Part shown: piece by piece, positions 1-6,864 of the stretch
Layout: the number at the start of each line of letters is the position of its first letter
Numbering within the stretch: position 1 is the first letter of the stretch
From: Sporolactobacillus sp. THM7-7
Lineage (GTDB): Bacteria; Bacillota; Bacilli; Bacillales; Sporolactobacillaceae
Assembly: GCF_004153225.1 (NCBI RefSeq)
Contig: NZ_SEMB01000002.1
Location: 62,001 to 126,000 of the forward strand
Length of the DNA stretch: 64,000 nucleotides
Reading direction: 5' to 3'
Notes under the pieces: generated by a model
The model's input: the letters and a program-made list of their open reading frames with translations, nothing else
Told to the model about the DNA's origin: nothing
The model's database searches: none
Translations under genes and position numbers: made by a program

Positions 1-895
1 GATTTATGCAAACATCGAAAATCTCGCGTGTCGCTATATCCCTGGGCACGAGATTGCCGTACAGCGGATACTTCTCCTCGAGGAAGTACCACGGTTTGCC
101 GTTCTTATACGTCCAGACCCGTCCGCCTTCACCGCGGGCAGACTCGCTCATCAGCCTCAGCTTATCGTCTCCCGGAATCGCCGTCGGGTGGATCTGAATA
201 AACTCACCGTTCGCAAAGTAGGCCCCTTGCTGATACAGGCTCGAAGCGGCGGATCCGGTATTGATCATAGAGTTTGTCGACTTTCCGAAAACCATCCCCA
301 ACCCTCCGGACGCGATGATGACCGCATCACCTCGGAAGACGGAAATGTCCATCGTTTTCATGTCCTGAACCACGATCCCGCGGCAGACCTGTTCGTCATC
401 GATCACCGCCGAGAGAAATTCCGTATATTCATGCTTATGCACCAGGCCTTCTACTTCATACCGTCTCACCTGTTCATCCATTGCGTAAAGCAGCTGCTGT
501 CCGGTCGTTGCCCCCGCATAAGCGGTACGGTGGTATTGCGTCCCGCCGAATCGGCGGAAATCAAGCAGGCCTTCGGGTGTGCGGTTGAACATCACGCCCA
601 TACGGTCCATCAGATGGATGATTCCCGGTGCCGCCTCGCACATTCCCTTTACCGGAGGCTGGTTGGCCAGAAAGTCTCCGCTGTATACCGTATCGTAGAA
701 GTGCTGCCAGGTCGAATCCCCTTCGCCCTTTGTGTTTACCGCGCCGTTGATTCCCCCTTGGGCACAGACTGAATGTGAGCGCTTTACAGGAACCACTGAA
801 AACAGTTCCACTTCGACTCCTGCCTCCGCCGCCTTTACCGTGGACATTAATCCGGCCAGACCGCCGCCGACAACGATGATTTTCGATTTACTCAA
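1..895 (-). CDS. sdhA: Succinate dehydrogenase flavoprotein subunit, 3' end beyond the window
   Basis: Catalytic FAD subunit of membrane-bound succinate dehydrogenase (complex II), oxidising succinate to fumarate on the inner face of the membrane. I translated the minus strand by hand: 298 N-terminal residues are present and the frame stays open to base 1. The FAD dinucleotide motif GGGLAG is at residues 10-15, and the RSHS motif has His41 in the position of the covalent FAD attachment. A QGGING motif follows, and near the window edge the active-site loop SARGEGG. The start is TTG at 895, chosen because AAGGAG at 905-910 lies 9 nt upstream and the reading then begins directly with the FAD fold. 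It follows sdhC in the same operon; sdhB would lie outside the window. Confidence 0.95.
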   Translation of the reverse strand, partial: MSKSKIIVVGGGLAGLMSTVKAAEAGVEVELFSVVPVKRSHSVCAQGGINGAVNTKGEGDSTWQHFYDTVYSGDFLANQPPVKGMCEAAPGIIHLMDRMGVMFNRTPEGLLDFRRFGGTQYHRTAYAGATTGQQLLYAMDEQVRRYEVEGLVHKHEYTEFLSAVIDDEQVCRGIVVQDMKTMDISVFRGDAVIIASGGLGMVFGKSTNSMINTGSAASSLYQQGAYFANGEFIQIHPTAIPGDDKLRLMSESARGEGGRVWTYKNGKPWYFLEEKYPLYGNLVPRDIATREIFDVCIN

Positions 896-1016
896 ATGGG
901 CTCACTCCTTATACTCTCATCAATTTACGTGCATCGATCACAGGTTCTAGAAGAAGCCAGAAAAAGCCTCAGCCGAAAAATGCCGTCCGAAACTTTGTAC
1001 CGGCATCTAGTGTCTA

Positions 1017-1622
1017 TTAAATAAATGCGAAGACTGCGCTGATCCCGACGTAGCCCAGCAGTACAAAAATAACCGCCGTCGCGTAAGTACCGATTTTTTG
1101 GGCGCGCGGCGTTGCCAGAATGCCCCAGTGTACGCAAAACGACCACAATCCGTTGGAAAAATGGAAAACGGCTGCCAGGACACCGGCTATATAGAAGACG
1201 ACCATCCATGAGTTGCTGAAAATATTGGCCATCATGTCATAACTGAGCGCCGTTCCAAGAGCCATCGCGATCCGCGTCTCCCAAACGTGCCAGGCGATAA
1301 AGATAACAAGAAACAGTCCGGAAATCCGCTGAAGCAGGTACATCCAGTTTCTGAAGAATCCAAACCTGCCGACATTGCTCGTGGCGGTAAAAGCGATGAA
1401 GATGCCGTAAATCCCGTGGAATAATATCGGTAAGTATATGAGGATGACTTCCAGAAACAGCAAAAACGGAAGACTCTCCATAAAAGACGCCGCCTGATTA
1501 AACGCCCCGGGTCCATCGGTTGCCTGGTAATTCACGGTCAGATGAACAATAAGAAAAAGTCCGACCGGAACCACCCCGAGCAAAGAATGCCAGCGGTGCC
1601 GGGCAAAATCATTGTCTGCCAT
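1017..1622 (-). CDS. sdhC: Succinate dehydrogenase cytochrome b558 subunit
   Basis: Di-haem membrane anchor of succinate dehydrogenase, passing electrons to menaquinone. The protein is 201 aa, the size usual for the Bacillus one-anchor type, with five hydrophobic segments. Histidines at 27, 69, 112 and 154 sit in the helices and match the spacing of the four haem ligands of the B. subtilis protein (one residue offset), which makes the assignment firm. The RBS GGAGGGATG is just upstream of the ATG. It is the first gene of sdhC-sdhA, 121 bp before sdhA, behind a sigma-A type promoter at 1775-1803 with cre-like sequences around it. Confidence 0.96.
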   Translation of the reverse strand: MADNDFARHRWHSLLGVVPVGLFLIVHLTVNYQATDGPGAFNQAASFMESLPFLLFLEVILIYLPILFHGIYGIFIAFTATSNVGRFGFFRNWMYLLQRISGLFLVIFIAWHVWETRIAMALGTALSYDMMANIFSNSWMVVFYIAGVLAAVFHFSNGLWSFCVHWGILATPRAQKIGTYATAVIFVLLGYVGISAVFAFI

Positions 1623-1642
1623 AAACTCATCCCTCCAACAAA

Positions 1643-1686
1643 TGTTAGCGTTTTAATTTTTCTGAACAGTAAAGGTACCGCTTTCA
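1643..1686 (-). promoter_or_regulatory. Two cre-like sequences in the sdhC leader
   Basis: Read on the minus strand, 1643-1656 matches the CcpA operator consensus TGWAANCGNTNWCA at 13 of 14 positions and 1673-1686 at 12 of 14. Both lie between the sdh promoter and the sdhC start codon, where CcpA binding would act as a roadblock. The matches are by eye; no scoring was done. Confidence 0.5.
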
Positions 1687-1704
1687 CAACCCAAATAAAA
1701 TATA

Positions 1705-1742
1705 TTCGAAAAGTCCGGGAAAAATAGCTGTACCTTTCGAAC
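1705..1742. repeat. Short, internally deleted copy of dispersed repeat family 1
   Basis: A 38-bp unit begins TTCGAAAAGTCCGGGAAAAA and ends TTTCGAA, so its ends are inverted copies of each other. The left half is the same as the left end of the long copies near 15943 and 58571. It lies in the presumed 5' leader of sdhC. Confidence 0.7.
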
Positions 1743-1774
1743 AGATTTTAATAGAGGATCGCTTTTCATAGTTT

Positions 1775-1803
1775 ATTGTAAACCTCGGCTATTTTTCAGT
1801 CAA
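1775..1803 (-). promoter_or_regulatory. Sigma-A type promoter of sdhCA
   Basis: On the minus strand TTGACT (1798-1803) and TACAAT (1775-1780) are separated by exactly 17 bp. Transcription would start near 1768, giving a leader of roughly 145 nt before sdhC. Confidence 0.7.
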
Positions 1804-1812
1804 TAAAAAAGT

Positions 1813-1826
1813 TGAAAGCGCTATCT
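1813..1826 (+). promoter_or_regulatory. cre-like sequence between sdhC and yslB
   Basis: TGAAAGCGCTATCT matches the CcpA site consensus at 13 of 14 positions. It lies just upstream of the -35 of the sdh promoter and about 35-50 bp upstream of a TATAAT (1862-1867) that serves yslB, so it could affect either gene. Confidence 0.5.
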
Positions 1827-1899
1827 TTTACGGTTTTGTAGAGTCTTTCCGAGAAAAAAGATATAATATATTCATCGATGGAGGGGATGAGGGAGAAAG

Positions 1900-2385
1900 A
1901 TGACAAGAGATAATAGCTTTCCGCGACCCGAACACTATGGCGATCTCAGTGTTCCGGCTTTTGGTTACGAATTGATGAGGAATCAATTACTTCCTGAATT
2001 GCTTGGAGAGGAGTGCGCATCGATTTTATATTGGGCCGGCCGCAAGATCGCCCGCCAGTATCCGTTAGACAGCGAAGAACAAATTGCAGCTTTTTTCGCT
2101 CAGGCAGGATGGGGCAAACTGGAATTAACTGAAAAAAAGAAAAGCAAAATCAGTTTTGAGTGCCATTCCCCCTTGATCGAGTCCAGAATAAAGGATCATC
2201 CGAGGTCTGCCGTATTTTCGCTGGAGGCCGGATTTATTGCCGAACAGATGCAGAGACAGCTTGGATGTATCGCGGAAACCTACACGGAAATCCGAACAGG
2301 ACGGAATAAAAAAGTGGTTTTTCTCGTAAAATGGGATGCAAAAGATCCTGTTTTAAGCAATCCTGGCATTGAAAAAAATAGCTGA
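1900..2385 (+). CDS. yslB: YslB family protein (DUF2507)
   Basis: Small cytoplasmic protein of 161 aa, matching the DUF2507/YslB family in length and in its YGDLSVPAFGYELMRN opening. It is placed between sdh and lysC as in B. subtilis. The family resembles the 4-vinyl-reductase/V4R ligand-binding fold, but no reaction is established. An RBS-like GGGAG lies upstream of the ATG and TATAAT at 1862-1867 is a likely -10. It is transcribed away from sdhC and converges on lysC, with which it shares the hairpin at 2460-2519. Confidence 0.85.
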   Translation: MTRDNSFPRPEHYGDLSVPAFGYELMRNQLLPELLGEECASILYWAGRKIARQYPLDSEEQIAAFFAQAGWGKLELTEKKKSKISFECHSPLIESRIKDHPRSAVFSLEAGFIAEQMQRQLGCIAETYTEIRTGRNKKVVFLVKWDAKDPVLSNPGIEKNS

Positions 2386-2459
2386 CTGGCAAGCCTTTAG
2401 CACAGCCTAAGCCTTAGTTTTTCTTATACTCAAAAACGCCGGGCATGATGGATAACGAC

Positions 2460-2519
2460 TAAAAAAGACACCCGAAACGATGCATTTTGGTGCGTTTCCG
2501 GGTGTCCGTTCATTTTTTT
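2460..2519. terminator. Bidirectional terminator between yslB and lysC
   Basis: GACACCCGAAACG pairs with CGTTTCCGGGTGTC (one bulge). It is flanked by A6 on the left (a T-run for lysC on the minus strand) and T7 on the right (for yslB). Confidence 0.85.
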
Positions 2520-2529
2520 CGGCTCATTT

Positions 2530-3027
2530 TTACAGACTGACCGACTCTTCCTCCGCCAGACGAAAGACATCGTGCAGCGTTTCGAGCGCTTCAGTCAGCC
2601 TTTTTTCGTCGATGATCGTTGAAACCTTGATTTCCGACGTACTGATCATTTTGACTTTAATATCCTTTTCGGACAGGGCATGGAACATCCGCGCAGCTAC
2701 GCCGGGGTTGGAAGCCATACCGGAACCGACGATCGATATTTTAGCCAGTTCAGACTCAGAGACCAGCTGGCTGAACGCCAGACTTTTTTCATGTGTTCGG
2801 AGCACATCAAGCGTCTCGTCCCATACATCGCGGTCGATCGTAAACGACAGGGAAGTCCGCTCTTCATCGAGAACATTCTGTACGATCACATCAACATTAA
2901 TATGTTTTGCCGCAAGGGCGTCGAAAACGCGGGATACCGTGTTTACATGGTTTGGAAGACCGAGCAGGGTTACCTTCGTCACATTTTTTTCAAAGGCCAG
3001 TCCTCTGACCGTTCTTGCTTTCTCCAT
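2530..3027 (-). CDS. Aspartokinase II, beta subunit from an internal start
   Basis: In-frame start inside lysC at Met246, giving 165 aa that contain only the two ACT regulatory domains. A strong RBS (AAGGAGG, 3036-3042) lies 8 nt upstream of the internal ATG, within the coding sequence of the alpha subunit. B. subtilis lysC is known to make such an overlapping beta subunit; here the signal is visible but expression is inferred. Confidence 0.75.
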   Translation of the reverse strand: MEKARTVRGLAFEKNVTKVTLLGLPNHVNTVSRVFDALAAKHINVDVIVQNVLDEERTSLSFTIDRDVWDETLDVLRTHEKSLAFSQLVSESELAKISIVGSGMASNPGVAARMFHALSEKDIKVKMISTSEIKVSTIIDEKRLTEALETLHDVFRLAEEESVSL

Positions 3028-3762
3028 GGCTACTTCCTCCTTAATTACTGTGCCTTCTTCCTCCGAAAAGGATGAACGAACAACCAGTTCGATGCCACTG
3101 TTCTTCGCATATTCCACCGACCGCGGATGGAGGACGCCCGCCCCGAGATAAGCTAGCTCAAGCATTTCATCATAACTGATTTCTTTCAGCTTCCTTGCTT
3201 TGGCTACGTAGCGCGGGTCTGTCGTAAAAACGCCCGTCACATCCGTGTAAATCTCGCAGCGGCGCGCGCCGAACGCCCCGGCAAGCGCTACCGCCGACGC
3301 ATCCGACCCTCCCCTTCCAAGCGTCGTGATCTGTCCGTCTTCCGTCACCCCTTGAAACCCGGCGACGATGACGATACGGCCCTCTTTAAGCTTCGGCCGG
3401 ATAAAAGATGTATCAATTGAGGAAATTCGGGCACTTTCATGGACGGCATCCGTCTTGATCCCGGCCTGCCATCCCGTAAACGAAACCGCCGAATAGCCGC
3501 GTTCCATCAGCACCATCGACAACAGAGCGATCGTCACCTGTTCGCCCGTTGACAGCAGGACATCCATCTCCCTTTTGGAAGGTCTTGAGGAAATCTCCCG
3601 TGCCATAGAAACGAGCGAATCTGTCGTTTTGCCCATGGCCGAAACGACGACAATCACCTGATTGCCGGTTTCTTTCTCTTTAATAATCCTGTCTGCCGCC
3701 TTCTGCAGCCGTTCGACGTTTGCCACCGACGTTCCGCCGAACTTCATTACTGTTAATGCCAA
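2530..3762 (-). CDS. lysC: Aspartokinase II, alpha subunit
   Basis: Phosphorylates aspartate, the first step towards lysine, diaminopimelate, threonine and methionine. The 410 aa comprise a kinase domain (residues 1 to about 240; KFGGTS at 7-12, GRGGSDASA near 149-157) and two C-terminal ACT domains. The start is TTG at 3762, with AAAGGAG about 9 nt upstream. An internal start at codon 246 would produce a separate beta subunit, as in B. subtilis aspartokinase II. It is transcribed alone behind a lysine riboswitch, which argues for the lysine-controlled isozyme. The 3' end meets a bidirectional terminator. Confidence 0.95.
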   Translation of the reverse strand: MALTVMKFGGTSVANVERLQKAADRIIKEKETGNQVIVVVSAMGKTTDSLVSMAREISSRPSKREMDVLLSTGEQVTIALLSMVLMERGYSAVSFTGWQAGIKTDAVHESARISSIDTSFIRPKLKEGRIVIVAGFQGVTEDGQITTLGRGGSDASAVALAGAFGARRCEIYTDVTGVFTTDPRYVAKARKLKEISYDEMLELAYLGAGVLHPRSVEYAKNSGIELVVRSSFSEEEGTVIKEEVAMEKARTVRGLAFEKNVTKVTLLGLPNHVNTVSRVFDALAAKHINVDVIVQNVLDEERTSLSFTIDRDVWDETLDVLRTHEKSLAFSQLVSESELAKISIVGSGMASNPGVAARMFHALSEKDIKVKMISTSEIKVSTIIDEKRLTEALETLHDVFRLAEEESVSL

Positions 3763-3990
3763 TTTAAACCCGCTCCTTTAGCTGCCATTGTGCCCATTTT
3801 CCGGCCGTTTCCCCGTTTCACGGAACTCTGGGAGAAACGGATGCTTCGTTTCCTTATCCCATATACCTGGCGGCGCCTGTTTTTTTAGAAGCGATAAAGA
3901 AAACCGTGGCAAAGCCAAGCCTCTGAGGGCCGGCTAAGCCGCAGACTGCGCTTATACGATCATCTGCTGAATGGTTCATACTGATCGTAC
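3763..3990 (-). other. Distal lysC leader, no gene
   Basis: Stretch between the riboswitch terminator and the lysC start codon. It contains short inverted repeats such as the GAAACG/CGTTTC pair near 3830-3865 and a GC-rich block at 3905-3950, but no open frame with an RBS. Confidence 0.5.
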
Positions 3991-4018
3991 AAAAAGAACA
4001 GCGAGAGTCCCCGCTGTT
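3991..4018 (-). terminator. Terminator of the lysine riboswitch
   Basis: On the minus strand AACAGCG and CGCTGTT form a 7-bp stem followed by CTTTTTG. It lies about 30 nt after the aptamer, as expected of the expression platform that stops transcription when lysine is bound. Confidence 0.85.
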
Positions 4019-4045
4019 GAATCAACAAACTGTTTTCAACATGCA

Positions 4046-4230
4046 AAGGATAGTCCTCCACACTGAGATGATATCCGCACAGTGTGACAGCCCTGCACTT
4101 GTTCAATGCAGGTCCAGCCCACCCGCGTGATGAACCGCGAGGGACTTCGGCAGACTTCCCTTTCCGCCGCAGTCAGAGAACTTCACCCTTCTCGTACGGC
4201 TTAATCATGAAACCTGCACCTCTATCGCTT
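4046..4230 (-). promoter_or_regulatory. Lysine riboswitch (L-box)
   Basis: Read on the minus strand the conserved L-box blocks appear in order: AGAGGTGC, GGTTCATGATTAAG, AGAAGGGTGAAG, CTGCCGAAG, GGGCTGG, the TGCATTGAACAAGTGCA pair, GGGCTGTC, and a closing GGAGGACTATC. It lies upstream of lysC with its own promoter and terminator, so lysine should switch lysC off by premature termination. Confidence 0.93.
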
Positions 4231-4258
4231 CAGATACATGAAAAACTAAACTACAAAA

Positions 4259-4287
4259 ATTATATCAAACCCAATTGCGTGAAACAA
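4259..4287 (-). promoter_or_regulatory. lysC promoter
   Basis: An extended -10 (TGATATAAT, with TATAAT at 4259-4264) lies 28 nt before the first conserved riboswitch block. The -35 is weak (TTGTTT at 4282-4287, 17-bp spacing). It sits just past the uvrC stop codon. Confidence 0.7.
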
Positions 4288-4293
4288 TCATTT

Positions 4294-6075
4294 TCACGAA
4301 GGATCGCTCAAATACTTTTTTACGGTTTCGGCAACTTTCTGAGGAAGTCCGGCTTCCCGAAGCGCTTCATGGCTGGCTTCACGGATTTTTTTCACCGATC
4401 CGAACGCGCTTAGAAGCGCCTGTTTTCTCTGCCTGCCGACACCCGGAATGTCGTCCAGAACAGAATGGAGCATATTTTTATTGCGCACCTGCCGGTGAAA
4501 AGTGATCGCGAAACGGTGCACCTCATCCTGGATGCGCTGGAGCAGATAAAAAGCCTGGCTGCTCCTCGGAAGCGGAACGATAACCGGCGGATCGCCCGCC
4601 ACAAGCTGGGAAGTCCGGTGTCTGTCGTCCTTAGCCAGACCGCACACCGGGATGTAGAGGCCGAACTCATTTTCCAGAACGTCGATTGCGGCGGACAGCT
4701 GCCCTCTTCCGCCGTCGATCAGAATCAGATCGGGCAGAACCTTACCCTCACGAAGCACCCGGGAGTAACGCCTGCGGATCACTTCTTTCATGGTCGCATA
4801 ATCGTCCGGGCCTTTGACTGTTTTGATCCGGTATTTCCGGTATTCGCTTTTTTTCGGACGGCCGTCTTCAAAAACGACCATTGCCGAAACCGGATCCGCG
4901 CCTTGAATATTCGAATTATCAAACGTCTCAATACGACGCGGAGCCGGCAAATCCAGCGCTTCGCCGAGCTGTTCCACGGCGCCGGTCGTCCGTTTTTCAT
5001 CCCGTTCGATCAGAGCGAACTTTTCTTTCAGAGCGATCTGCGCATTTTTGCCCGCCATCTGGACCAAATCTTTTTTCCGTCCCCGCTGCGGCTGAAGTAC
5101 CTTTGTCTGCAGCATTTGTTCCACAAGATCCCTGTCGACCGCTTTCGGAATCAGTACTTCTTTCGGTCTGATGTGATTTTGGTGGGCGTAGAATTGTCCG
5201 ATGTACGTCAGAAAATCCTCTTCCGGTTCCTGATAAAACGGAAAGAGCGACACATCCCTTTCAATCAATTTACCCTGGCGCATAAAGAAGACCTGGACGC
5301 ACATCCATCCTTTGTCATACACGTAACCGAATATATCGCGGTCGTTAAGATCGTTAAGGATGACTTTCTGCCTCTCCATGACCGTCTCGATGCTGCGAAT
5401 CTGGTCCCGCAGTTCCTTCGCTTTCTCAAAATGGAGCTGATCAGCTTCACTCTCCATTTTTTCTTTCAGGTCGCGCTTGACATCCTGATAGCCGCCGTTC
5501 AGAAAATGGGTAATCTCGTTTGCCATTTTCTCATATGTCTCCTGCGGGATATCATTGACACATGGCGCCAGGCATTGACCGATATGATAATAAAGACAGA
5601 CGCGATTAGGCAGCGATCGGCATTTGCGCAGCGGATAGAGCCGGTCGAGCAAACGCTTCGTTTCGCTGGCCGCCGTGACATTTGGATAGGGGCCGAAATA
5701 TTTCCCGCTTTTTCGGTTAACCTTTCGCGTGATGATCAGCCGGGGATACTTCTCGTTAGTCAGTTTGATGTATGGATAGCTTTTATCGTCCCTCAGCATG
5801 ATGTTATATCTTGGCTCATGTTTTTTGATGAGATTGATCTCGAGAAGAAGCGCTTCAATCTCCGAAGAGACGACGATATATTCAAAGTCCGCGATGTCCA
5901 TGATCATACGCTGCGTCTTCGCGTCGTGCGACCCGCTGAAATAAGAATGGACACGATTGAACAGATTTTTTGCTTTACCGATATAAATGATTTCTCCGTG
6001 ATTGTTTTTCATCAGATAGCAGCCCGGCTGTTTGGGCACCAGGGCGAGTTTTTCTTTGATGGTGTTTGGAGTCAT
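4294..6075 (-). CDS. uvrC: Excinuclease ABC subunit C
   Basis: Makes the dual incisions in nucleotide excision repair together with UvrA and UvrB. The 593 aa show, in order: an N-terminal GIY-YIG nuclease (about 13-95, [10 protein letters not shown]), a UVR helix that contacts UvrB (about 200-235), a C-terminal RNase H-like nuclease (FDNSNIQG near 390), and a terminal helix-hairpin-helix region ([15 protein letters not shown]). The start ATG at 6075 gives the usual N-terminus. It lies between trxA and lysC, as in B. subtilis. The lysC promoter begins only a few bases beyond its stop. Confidence 0.96.
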   Translation of the reverse strand: MTPNTIKEKLALVPKQPGCYLMKNNHGEIIYIGKAKNLFNRVHSYFSGSHDAKTQRMIMDIADFEYIVVSSEIEALLLEINLIKKHEPRYNIMLRDDKSYPYIKLTNEKYPRLIITRKVNRKSGKYFGPYPNVTAASETKRLLDRLYPLRKCRSLPNRVCLYYHIGQCLAPCVNDIPQETYEKMANEITHFLNGGYQDVKRDLKEKMESEADQLHFEKAKELRDQIRSIETVMERQKVILNDLNDRDIFGYVYDKGWMCVQVFFMRQGKLIERDVSLFPFYQEPEEDFLTYIGQFYAHQNHIRPKEVLIPKAVDRDLVEQMLQTKVLQPQRGRKKDLVQMAGKNAQIALKEKFALIERDEKRTTGAVEQLGEALDLPAPRRIETFDNSNIQGADPVSAMVVFEDGRPKKSEYRKYRIKTVKGPDDYATMKEVIRRRYSRVLREGKVLPDLILIDGGRGQLSAAIDVLENEFGLYIPVCGLAKDDRHRTSQLVAGDPPVIVPLPRSSQAFYLLQRIQDEVHRFAITFHRQVRNKNMLHSVLDDIPGVGRQRKQALLSAFGSVKKIREASHEALREAGLPQKVAETVKKYLSDPS

Positions 6076-6274
6076 GCTGCATTCATCCTTTTATTCTGTA
6101 AAAGCGTACCGCCCGCATTTACATGCGGCGAACAAATGTCTCCTATTTTATTATTAACGAGAATGAAGGAAGAATCAACAGATTGAGACGCACAAAGATT
6201 AGGCGGCACTGTTCCCGAAGTTCAGGCCATTAAATCTGGATTCCGGGACGAATGAACACTCGCTTTCGTGTACG

Positions 6275-6313
6275 TTAAAAACCGGAGTGAAACGTTTCTC
6301 CGCTTCACTCCGG
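6275..6313 (-). terminator. trxA terminator
   Basis: CCGGAGTGAA (6282-6291) pairs perfectly with TTCACTCCGG (6304-6313), followed on the minus strand by a T-run. It is the end of the trxA transcript. Confidence 0.85.
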
Positions 6314-6360
6314 CCGTTGTTTTTCATTTCTTGTAAAAACTGTCCAATCGGGATGCCTGA

Positions 6361-6678
6361 TTAACCGGCATGCTGATTAATGCGTTCAACCAAAGCTTCT
6401 TTCGGCGTAAAGCCAACCACTTTATCGGCAATCTCACCGTCTTTGAACAGGAACATCGTCGGGATGCTCATGACCCCGTATTTGCTCGCTGTTTCCTGAT
6501 TCGCATCTACATCCAGTTTGACGATCTTTACTTTATCCGCCATTTCGGAATCAAGCTCTTCAAGAACCGGCGCCATCATTTTACACGGGCCGCACCAGGT
6601 CGCCCAGAAGTCGGCCAGCACAAGTCCCTTCGAAGTTTCTTCCGCAAAATTCGCGTCGGTCACCTGACTGATAGCCAT
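6361..6678 (-). CDS. trxA: Thioredoxin
   Basis: Cytoplasmic disulfide reductase. The 105 aa have the canonical WCGPC active site (Cys29, Cys32) and the cis-proline motif SIPTMFLF. A strong RBS (AAGGAGG) precedes the ATG, and a sigma-A promoter is visible at 6698-6725. It appears to be a single-gene unit: promoter upstream, strong terminator downstream. In B. subtilis etfA lies directly upstream, but here the next gene is mutS2. Confidence 0.97.
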   Translation of the reverse strand: MAISQVTDANFAEETSKGLVLADFWATWCGPCKMMAPVLEELDSEMADKVKIVKLDVDANQETASKYGVMSIPTMFLFKDGEIADKVVGFTPKEALVERINQHAG

Positions 6679-6697
6679 TAATGAATAACCTCCTTGT

Positions 6698-6725
6698 TTT
6701 ATATCAAATATGCCTTATGTGTCAA
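6698..6725 (-). promoter_or_regulatory. trxA promoter
   Basis: Minus strand TTGACA (6720-6725, perfect) and TATAAA (6698-6703) with a 16-bp spacer, 20 nt before the trxA start codon. The leader would therefore be short. Confidence 0.75.
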
Positions 6726-6864
6726 AGTATAGCATCTCCATTTAAGAGATGCCATTATTCAGCTTACGGTTGTTCCGCAACCAAAGGAATCATTTTTTCT
6801 GACTTTCCGGATCGGTCCGTACGATTCATGTTTTTGCTGGTCTTTTCTACCGTCCTCTGACCGG

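Noticed and set aside
4465-6186. 573-codon open frame on the plus strand
   Set aside because: It is wholly antisense to uvrC, which has full family motifs; no RBS or recognisable domain. A codon-bias shadow.
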